Positions 56,000 to 64,000 of a stretch of DNA of 64,000 nucleotides are shown piece after piece (positions within the stretch are counted from its first letter, which is position 1; every line of letters begins with the position of its first letter). A model generated the notes under the pieces. The model was not told where the DNA came from, searched no databases, and worked only from the letters and a program-made list of their open reading frames with translations. A program made the position numbers and the translations under genes. The stretch spans positions 281,478,001-281,542,000 of the forward strand of contig CM028131.1 of NCBI GenBank assembly GCA_016271365.2. The letters run 5' to 3'. This DNA comes from Neoceratodus forsteri. Lineage: Eukaryota > Chordata > Ceratodontiformes > Ceratodontidae.

Positions 56000-57350
56000 A
56001 CACAGAAACACAGAATTTGATGTACATACGAACAGCATGGCTCACAGTCTGCCCATTATTTCCTTCCTACAGTGACGCCACAGACACTACTTGATCTCCG
56101 TTCTCACTTCTCTCCCCTTCCCCCTCATTTTCCACTAAGGATTCCCTTTATGCCTATCCCATGCATTCTTAAACCCCACCTGTATTTTCTCCCAACACTC
56201 CCACTGGAAAATGTTTCAGGTATCCACCACTCTTTCTGTGAAGATGTACTCTTAGGGCTTCTTATGCAGACCCTGTACCATTTTAGTTGCCTCCTTTGGG
56301 CAACCTCCACTCTGTCTATGTCCTTCCTGAGATGTGGCTCCAGAACTGGACACCAGACTTTAGGTCGGTCTCACCAGCAATCTATACAATGGCAACACCA
56401 CTTCTCTCCTTCTGCTAGTGATACCCTCCCTATGTACCCCAGCATTCCACTGGCCCTCCCTACTGCCTTTTTGCATTGCCTGGCCGCCTTTAGGTCATCA
56501 TATATGATTACCCCCAGGTCTCTTTCCTGCTTGGTGGTAGTCACTACCACTTCACCCACTCTGTACTCCAACCCTGGATTTCTGTGCTCTCGGTGCATGA
56601 TTCTGCACTGTTTTTGCGTTGAAACCCAGCTGCCATTCCTATGACCACTCCAAGTTTTCTCAGGGCTCTGCTCATCCTTTCCATTTAACCCCAACTGTAC
56701 GTGATTCACGTACAAATTATGAAACTGAAGTACGTTTTTGCGTGAAGAGGGTACACTGCACCCTCGTAATTCTGCTTGCAGTGTATGTACCCCACAAAAA
56801 TGTTGTACAAATGGTAGAATGAACCCTTATAATTTAATTTGTACCCCTGAAAATTTTTGGAGAGGGTACAGTGCACCCCCAGATCTACAGCCATAATGGG
56901 AAAACTGCTCTTAAGTGTCCACTCTACTGCAGATTTTGGTGTCATCCACAAAAAAGGCAGACCTTCCCTTCCAGCTCATCTGCAATGTCACTTACAAAAA
57001 ACATTAAAGAGGATCAGTCCCAGTACTGAGCCCTGAGGCACCCCGCTGGTCTCCTACTCGTCTATGGACTGAATTCCATTTACCACCACCCTCAGTCACC
57101 TATCCCTTAACTAATTTCTTACCCAGGCTACCGCCTTTGGACCCACCACTAAACTGCTCAGCTTCCTTACAAGTCTCCTATGTGGAAAGGTGTCAAAAGC
57201 CTTACTGAACTCTAGCTAGCCACATCCGCAATGCCACCGGGATCTATTTCCATGGTAACCCAGTCAAAGATATCTATTAGATCTGCTTGACATGACCCCC
57301 GGTGAATCCATGCTGCCTCAGGTCTTGTAACCCACTGAATTCAAGACACA
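56000..57350 (-). mobile_element. CR1-group LINE E, 3' half (split by 57,351-61,115)
   Basis: Aligns along its length with the CR1 at 11,240-12,540. The 3' end region is near 56,040, then the C-terminal blocks (56,150-56,400), the RT core with an RKWCCHCID-like segment, and the FIPGKS-equivalent near 57,290 (GTGAATCCATGCTGCCTCAG). An extra ~220 bp at about 56,697-56,917 (TGTACGTGATTCACGTACAA ...) has no counterpart in the other copy and looks like a small insertion. Frames are decayed. The element continues at 61,116. Confidence 0.72.
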
Positions 57351-57499
57351 CAGTCAATTCCACTTGTATGCCATTAGATGTACGCCTTTATAGCACGGTC
57401 CTGATTTTTTTCCCACGCTCCCAATGCAATCACATTCGGATGCATGCCTTTGAAATTTTGGTTGTAGGCCTGTTTTTTTTTTTTTTAACACCTCTGGCT

Positions 57500-58990
57500 A
57501 ATGATGCTTGAAATCCTGCCTTTTCAGCTTAACACCTTGCTTAAACAAAGTAGGCGTGATCACTAGGTGTTAATGTGCTGCAAGTTAAAATCCTGCAGTT
57601 CCAGCCAGTGCAGAAAGCTCTGAGAAACCCCGTGAAAAACGGAAGTCAAAGCACAGTGTTTTCACTCTTGCTAAAAAAAGACAAGCTAAGCCAGCCCATT
57701 GGCACATGTTAGATTGGCCATGACACCGGGCGACTAGGCTCGGGCAGACTCGAGTCGCTGGAGGCTGCCAGGGAGAAGGCTGAGCGCTCCATGGGACTGT
57801 TCACCTTCTCCAGGGGAGAGAGGGAATCAAGGCCCATAGCTTGCCCACCTCAGGCGGAGGCCCGAGGTACAGCAAGTCCTGCAGTTAGCAGGGGAGGGGA
57901 TGCTGTGTGGTGGACATCGCGCCAAGCGCCTTTGATGTCAGGGCAACACCATGCAGGAAAGAAAAACGGAGGAAAATCACCGGAGCAACAGGTAGATGGA
58001 GGACCAGTACTGACCTGATTAGACTGCCTGCCTGATCACCGGGAACCCGACTAAATCCAGAGACATCCGGGTGCAAGGGCCCACCCTGTACCCACCTGGG
58101 AGGTATAAACACGGGTTCCATGGGGTACCCCTAGGATTCAGGTAAGGCAAGTCTCTGGGTAGTACCAGGTGTCTCCCCGAAGAAGTGGAGCTCCGGGGTG
58201 GGAGGAGGACAAACAGAAAGTTAAAAAAATAAATAAATAAAGTCGAGCTGCTGGTGACAGCTGCTCTGCCTGGCATCTACAGAAAACCACTTGCAGCCGA
58301 GTTGCCATTTCCAGGATCAGAGGTTTGTCAGGCAAGGGGAACAGATATTGGAGGAGTGGAGAAGTGGAGGCAATGCGAACCATGAACGAAACCGGGATGG
58401 CAAAGACCCACAGGTAGAGGAAACCCTTATTTTTTTATTGCAATCTTGAATTAACACCTTTGAGAACAAGATCATTACACAGGTTCCACATCACAGTGGA
58501 GAAAAAACAAATATGTTACAGGAATTCAGTAAAAAACAATATACATGGTTAGCTTAGACAATACAGAATAACATTATGTAAATGTCGGGATTGTACAATG
58601 AATACCGTCTTTAAAACCATCAAGACTGCACTAACTATAGGAATTACTGGACATGAGAGAATACTTCCAGCCAGAAGGCGCGTCAGATGAAAGCAAGAGG
58701 TGAGGAAAAGACATAATTCAGGGTAGTGATGCAGCAGGCATCCGAGACTGCCCGACCAGCTTGGAGAGGGAAGGGAGAGGTGGGAAAGAGAGCCGGGGGT
58801 TGATGGGAGCTGGGAGACTGTTAAACGAGTCCTACTGGTGGGTGATATATATGTTCCAAACACAAGGCATAAAATAAGCAGGTTCACATCGCAATTTGCG
58901 ACCCAAAAATTGGGAAATGTGAGTCACTTTCCAGCTTGATTAGCAATGGTTGCTAATCATAGAAGCTGGCTGTCCCCTGTATTTTTTTTT
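57500..58990. other. Interior of the insertion, unclassified
   Basis: No gene is recognised. A TATTTTTTTATTGCAATCTTG-type segment near 58,425, followed by AACACCTTTGAGAACAAGAT, resembles a LINE 3' end like that at 24,250. The region 57,700-58,330 is GC-richer with short open frames lacking motifs. Confidence 0.4.
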
Positions 58991-58999
58991 TCCACTTTC

Positions 59000-59210
59000 G
59001 CTGGTATCCAGTGACGCCACCGCCTACCCTCCAGTTGCCAGCCCTTTGTTTCCCTGGTGACAGTCTAGTGCCCCCTCCCTCCACTGACCACCATCTTTGT
59101 ATGCTTTTCATCCCGGTGTCTAGTGGCCCCCCCCATCCGATCGCTGTCCCAGTTATTGTGAGGTTCCCTGGTGTCTAGTGGCACCCCCCCACCATCCGAT
59201 ATCTGTCCAT
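59000..59210. repeat. Minisatellite related to 54,020-54,265
   Basis: Several diverged units contain CCCTGGTG(T/A)C-GTCTAGTGGC and runs of C. Spacing is about 50-60 bp. It is non-coding. Confidence 0.45.
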
Positions 59211-59699
59211 TTTTGTCCCTCGATGGTTTGCTTTTTTTATTTAAACCGGGGGGGGGGAGAGAAGGTCCATCACCGATCACTGCCATACCCTCACCTGACC
59301 ACCCACCATGCACCCACCTCCCCACACCCCCTTGACACCCCAACGGACCATCACTCACCTGAATAGGTCCCAGGTTCGAGATCCACGCCACCGATCGAAG
59401 ACACGTCTTGCTGCGGGAACCGATGACTACAGTATTAGAACTAAGGTAAATGGGTTTTATGTGATAAGGGCGAGTCTGAAAGACCGCCAATCACATATAG
59501 CAACTAAAAAACAGCCCACTGTCAAAAGGGCGACTGAAATCATAACGACCGTCACAAAAAGTGACAGCCACTACAATAACTTTAAACAAAAAACAGAATA
59601 AATATTTTTATGTGGAGGGGGAAGCCACCCCGCCCCAAACTAAAATAATCAGCTCCACGGGGGGTGCAGACCTAGAGGAAAGTTATTCTTCCCCCAAAA

Positions 59700-59810
59700 T
59701 AAAAAAATTGTCGTCGGAAACCAGACCAAACCCGGGTCTGCTGGCATTGCAATCCGTGTCTTACACCGCTACGCTAAACAGCCAGCTCAGCAGGAATCGG
59801 AGCCACAACC
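59700..59810 (-). repeat. Possible tRNA-derived SINE head
   Basis: On the minus strand GGCTGTTTAGCGTAGCGGTG fits an A box (TRGYNNAGYGG) and, about 45 bases on, GACCCGGGTTTGGTCTGG fits a diverged B box. The spacing suits a tRNA-like head of about 70 bases. It is too diverged for a functional tRNA, with no matching acceptor stem. Another B-box-like phrase (AGGTTCGAGATCC) is at 59,372 on the plus strand. Confidence 0.38.
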
Positions 59811-59959
59811 TCTCATATTCTGTAGTAGCGAGTGTAGCTTCCTGCTATACTCGCTCCACAGGATCTAGCAATGTTTTTCACCACTAGCTTTCACTGTGAG
59901 CGGTATTACTGAGTCGCTCAAATTGATGCGCTCAATAATACCCGCCCATATAGGGTTCT

Positions 59960-60530
59960 ACCAGGTAACTGTGGTCCTACAAATTTAATGGGGGTTTCAA
60001 CTTTGGTACATAACTCGGTAATGTTTTGAGATATTGGCCCCAAATTTTCAACATAGCCTTTTGTGGACCCCACCTTATGAACAATATAACTGTCATTATG
60101 TAACTCCTGCCCGAAAGGAGATTTCGCAGTCACCTGGTGAGTTCACCTTCCAGGCAAGATTTGTGTAATAACAGTCTTATTGCTCTTGAGGTGGTGTCAT
60201 AAGAAGGCTATGTTGAAAATCTGGGTTCAAAATATGAAAAAATGGCAAAGTTATGACCATTAGTTGCAATTTTGCTACCCTCGTAAATTTGGAATTTTTA
60301 AATATTTTGACCCCAGATTTTCAACATAGCCTTCTTATTATCCCACCTCATGTATGTCACAGCTGTCATTTTTCAAATCCTGGCCAAAATGTGTTTTCGC
60401 ACCTGTGGCGCGGAAAGGCACTGCAGTTGCACAGAATTATGATTTGGCGGAGATTGGAAACCTTTCTGCACCAGGTACACGACTCTGAGGTGGGTTAATA
60501 AAGGCTATGCAGACAATTTGGTCAAAATGG
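59960..60530. repeat. Two palindromic units related to 855-1,690
   Basis: Units near 59,990-60,235 and 60,290-60,520 contain TTTTCAACATAGCCTT, CCACCTYATGWAYRWYAYARC-like text with ACTGTCATT, CCTGSCCRAAA, and the inverse AAGGCTATGTTGAAAATCTG at the far side. They share the CATAGCC / CTCATGAACA / TGACAG signature with the array at the window's left end, including the GCCCGAAAGG phrase. Confidence 0.55.
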
Positions 60531-60539
60531 CAAATTCAG

Positions 60540-60960
60540 TTTCAGAACTATGTATACAATGTTTATTTTATCAATATATACAATAATAAGGTATAATTAC
60601 ATGGTTTAAAGTAAAAATATCCATTTTATAAAACTGCTAATCAAAATTGGTTGATTGCTTATCATTTTTCATTTTATTTATTTATTTAGCTTTTGTTTAT
60701 TTTGATTATCAAAGACCGCTAATCAACTCTCCAACACTAATTTATGCCTTGCAAACAGATATTATGGAAATAGAGATGAAAGAAAGCAATCACAACTGGT
60801 TTACTGCTGCCAGGGACAGAGTTTTTTTTTTATTATTATTTCATTACAATATCGTATTTTATTTATTTTTTTTTTTTTTTAAAACATCAGTACATGCACT
60901 ATACTGTTTAACATTTATTTTAAACTGTTTACACATTACGTGCTGCGGTATGTATGATAA
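60540..60960. other. AT-rich unclassified tract
   Basis: No gene is seen. T-runs occur at 60,822 and 60,869-60,880. It ends at the CGTGCTGCGGTATGTATGA phrase shortly before the right inverted end of the insertion. Confidence 0.4.
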
Positions 60961-61115
60961 GGCACCTTTTATGCACTAGACAGCTTACAGCAATATTTTT
61001 ATGTGGTTCAGTATGCACTGAATTGACGGTACAGCTGTTGCCGCTTTTATGCCATTCCGGTTGTATGCACAAATTTTCTTGGTCCCAAGCTTGTACATAC
61101 AACCGGAATTGACTG

Positions 61116-63230
61116 TACTCCACAATCCATTCCTTCAGCAGTGTCTCCATTAACCTCCCCACCACTGATGTCAGGCTGATTAGCCCATAGTTACCAGCCT
61201 CCTCCCTGCTACCACTTTTGTGAAGTGGGACTGTATTTGCCCTCCTCCAGTCCTCCAGAACCACTCCCATTTCCAGTGGAGCTGTTAAACAGGACTGTCA
61301 GAGGTGCAGCTAGTACCTCCCTGAGCTGCCTCAATATCCTTATATGCAATGCACCCTGTCTGGTCCCATCACTTTACCCGCTCTCAGATTCATTGGTCAT
61401 TTCAGGACTCTCTCGTCTAAAAAAGGACTAGTGTCTACCTCCCTCAAAATGCTCCTGCTGCCTTTTTTTTTGTATTTATTTATTTTCCGCCCTGCGCCTG
61501 GGACCCGCCTACCCCTTCAGGCTGCTATGTTCTATACCTCCTACTACCCTCGAGCCTCTCACTCATGCCACCAGCCTCCCAGGGTAACCCAGCATAACCC
61601 TTCACTGGGTGGGTCCCTCTCCTCCCGGGCTTTGGAAGCATCGGCGGACCGGCAGCCATCATCGGCCCGACCCTGAAGCAGTTTTCACTTTTCTGCTGTT
61701 TTTCCTTGTTAAGGCCGCCATGCAGTGCTCCTGGTCTCCACCGAGGGTCAGCTGCACAGCAAAGCGGCCCTCTACTCCACCCCAGGAGAGAAGAGCAGTC
61801 CTACAAATGTTCAATCTTCTCTCCCCCTGCCGACCCCCCAGCACCCAGAATCTATTTCGAACCGGGCCACGGCGTGGTGTGAGGGTAACACAGCGCCTGC
61901 TCTCTGCACCACTGCCAGCCACTGCTGCTTTGTGTGGCCCCACCTCTTCTCCTTCCTTCTGTGAACACTGAACAAAGAAATTTGTTCAGGATATCTGCCT
62001 TTTCTAGTCCTCCTCTGCACAGTACCCTAGCAATCCCTCCTCCCTGATCTTCCGCTTTTCCCTTATATATATAAACAAAATGTATTGTCCCCTTCATTAC
62101 CCCCCTGGACTATCCTCTCTTCAGTTTAAGCCTTCGCACTCCTTACTGATTTCCCTGCCTCATCGGTTTCTCCTGATACACCTTCCTTTCTTCCTCTCTC
62201 AGCATCTCCTTACACCTTCTAAATGCTACCCTTTTAGTCTTTACCTTTCAGCCACTTTTTGAGAACCACTGATATCTTTTTCCTCATGTTATTGTTCACT
62301 TACTTTGTGCAAAGGTTTGCTGCCTTCACTATGCCCTCTTTAACTTGATCCAGTGTTCCTACACCCCACCCAAGTCATCCGCCACCACCACCCCAGCTAG
62401 GTCATACATGAAGCATTCACCCATCTTTAAAACTCTGCCCTCCGGAAGTACAGGACCCTCACCCTTGTGTAGCTCTATTCCACTGCTGTCCTTATGTTGA
62501 CCCACATTGTATGGTGACTGCTGGTCCACAAGCGGCATCCCGCCTTGACATTTGCAACACCAGGTCCACTACTACACCATCTCAAGCAGACTCCCTGACT
62601 ATTTGCCTGAGGGACACCCCCTGCAGGGAGTCCAGAATGCCCCTGCTTCTAACTGAAGCTGCAGCTGGGAGGCTCCAATCTACGTCCAGTAGACTAAAGT
62701 CCCCCACCGGTAGCACCGCCCCCCCTTTCTGCCATTTTGCCCACTGCTTCCACCAGCACCTTATATAAATCCTGCCCCTGTGCATCACACCACTGCGAAC
62801 AGTGACTCCACTTCCCGTCTCCAGGGTGACCCACAGCACCTCCACTCCCCCTGGATTCCCTGTATCTCTGTCACTTTATATCTTCCCTTACATATAGTAC
62901 CACCCTTCCTCCCTTTCTTCCGACCCTCTCTTTCCTGAACCAAGTATAGCCTGGAATGCCCATGTACCAGTCATGGTTTTCAGTGCACTGTGACTAGGTA
63001 ATGGTCACAATATCCAGGCCTGCCTCTGCCATGATAGCCTCTAGGTCCGGAATTTTGTTTCCTACATTTCTTGCATTTGCACACAAAGCCTTCACGATTT
63101 TACCATTCTGCCTGCTACCCCCCTTATTTTCTTTCTGCCCTCTCTCCTTCCCCCCTCTCCTTTTATTGCATGCATTCCCATCCCCTTTCACTTCTGCCAC
63201 TCTGTTTCTTTTATAATTTTGCACCCTGGG
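61116..63230 (-). mobile_element. CR1-group LINE E, 5' half
   Basis: Continuation of 56,000-57,350. On the minus strand: YGLISLTSVVGRLMETLLKE (RT, near 61,170), a GVVLEDWRRANTVPL block (61,240), then endonuclease blocks VLWVTLETGSGV (62,840), VGDFSLLDVDW (62,700; the GDFN-type box with Asn replaced by Ser) and ALCANARNVGNKIPDLEAIM followed by LDIVTIT (63,010-63,090). Thus both endonuclease and RT are represented. About 470 bp at 61,460-61,930 has no counterpart in the CR1 at 12,880 and is likely an insertion. Confidence 0.75.
61460..61930. repeat. GC-rich insertion in CR1 E
   Basis: In the homologous CR1 at 12,890-12,940 about 30 bases separate the blocks TCAAAATGCTC-like and CTTCTCCTTCC. 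Here they are about 470 bases apart. The inserted sequence starts with a T-rich TTTTTTTTGTATTTATTTAT stretch and is then GC-rich, as for a retrotransposed tail-first fragment. Open frames here (for example 61,609-61,971) show no known motif. Confidence 0.45.
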
Positions 63231-63239
63231 GATTTGTCT

Positions 63240-64000
63240 CTCCTAGAATCCTTCCTACTCTCTACTTCAGTCTGTGGGGCAGACTAGTTGACGCTTCCCG
63301 ATTCCTGCCACCAAACCCCTTGAAATGCTCTCCTCAGTCACTAAATGGTGTGCTAAGTGACTGTTGGGACTACATTGGCACCATTAACCTTGCAACTCCA
63401 CTGAGCTATGCATGACGGGGATTCCAATTTCATCCCATGTGATTACAAACAGAGCTGTAACCATGTGGAACAGGGGCCAGTGGTGCCATACTATATATAT
63501 TAACTGCAGAGCAATGCACATCAGTATGCTGGCCCCCGCAAGCCCAGTCACAGCCACCTAACCCTGCCCCCCCCCCAAGTTACAGCAACCAGGAACAGCT
63601 GACTGACAGGGGGACCAGGACTGGAAGGACACCAATGGCGAAGAGTTACTCAAAGAGCTGGGGGTAAGCTGTCCCATCAGTGCAGCTGCAGAGCTACCTC
63701 TCGTGACGCAAGCAACAAGGGTTTGGCAACAAGCCCAGGACATTAGAAGCCAGATGGGAACAAAGATCGAGCGTCCCAGAACACACACTCCTCCTCCTCT
63801 TGGGAGAGAGGGCAGCAGGCTGTGCTATAATAACCCAATAGATTGTCCAATAAATGACACACAACAATAAGAGCTGCTTCCGTACAGCCGAGCCAATGGT
63901 CACTAGCTAATAATAACAACAAAGAAACCCAGCTCAAGTTAAGGCCCACCAATAAGCACTGAAAAACAGACCTCTCAAACACTGGTCCTTATTTCAAATA
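63240..64000. other. Unclassified sequence to window end
   Basis: No gene or repeat is recognised. A short C-run lies at 63,567. Sequence up to about 63,330 may be the 5' region of CR1 E. Confidence 0.4.

Larger units (their letters stand above)
57351..61115. mobile_element. 3.77-kb insertion with Tigger/pogo-like inverted ends
   Basis: Left end CAGTCAATTCCACTTGTATG (57,351) and the inverse of the right end, CAGTCAATTCCGGTTGTATG (61,096-61,115), match at 18 of 20 positions. The flanking dinucleotides are CA on the left and TA on the right, consistent with one TA target duplication and a single mutation. The host CR1 is continuous if the insertion is removed. CAGT-type termini with TA duplication suggest the Tc1/mariner-Tigger group. 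I see no transposase; the interior is a patchwork of other repeats. A second TIR-like phrase lies at 61,018-61,066. Confidence 0.6.

Noticed and set aside
59080..59210. Coding interpretation of the C-rich tract
   Set aside because: Repeated GTCTAGTGGC phrases at ~50-bp spacing show a minisatellite.
61609..61971. GC-rich open frames as a host exon or CpG-island gene
   Set aside because: No motif, no plausible splice structure, and the tract is an insertion inside a decayed CR1.
1..64000. CRISPR arrays, rRNA, functional tRNA genes
   Set aside because: No regularly spaced short repeats of CRISPR form, no rRNA-like stretch, and the two tRNA-like heads lack a complete cloverleaf.

Overview
This is a vertebrate-type, repeat-dominated stretch with no host protein gene that I can support. 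Almost everything recognisable is a broken transposable element. It holds tyrosine-recombinase (DIRS-type) retrotransposons, several CR1-group LINEs (two of them long copies carrying an SGNH-hydrolase-like ORF1), a Penelope-like element with a GIY-YIG endonuclease, L2- and L1-like LINE scraps, and many palindromic non-autonomous DNA elements. Large DIRS, CR1 with an SGNH ORF1 and foldback MITEs together suggest a large tetrapod genome, perhaps an amphibian such as a caecilian. A DIRS-rich reptile is an alternative. The species call is inference only, at about 0.4 to 0.5.

Layout. 1-3,410: a LINE remnant, ~290-bp repeat units, a GC-rich minisatellite and a foldback. 3,412-9,225: DIRS-A on the minus strand, with both inverted terminal repeats and the internal complementary region that defines the DIRS class. 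9,226-14,000: a repeat shared with the left side of DIRS-A, then DIRS-D fragments (RT and probable gag) split by a CR1. 14,000-22,310: mostly unclassified, with a large foldback, an L1-like ORF1 remnant, a MITE and a CR1 tail. 22,316-27,680: DIRS-C. 27,900-30,550: three hairpin MITEs, one family in tandem duplication. 30,640-36,610: a Penelope-like element split by a full-length-looking CR1 (+ strand). 36,700-38,530: a LINE C-terminus, a possible SINE and a MITE. 38,990-53,590: a four-level nest, in which an old CR1-type LINE is split by DIRS-B, and DIRS-B is split both by a LINE with a 14-bp target duplication (itself holding an L2-like fragment) and by a second SGNH-CR1 copy. 55,096-55,661: a 566-bp foldback with TTAA flanks. 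56,000-63,230: a CR1 split by a 3.77-kb insertion with 20-bp Tigger-like inverted ends.

All reading frames in the elements are interrupted by stops and frameshifts, so none looks autonomous. The value of the window is its stratigraphy: the insertions give a relative order of activity (old CR1/L3-like and Penelope first, then DIRS-B, then SGNH-CR1 and the 40.3-kb LINE). It also gives a cross-section of DIRS structure, with four minus-strand DIRS copies at different stages of decay.
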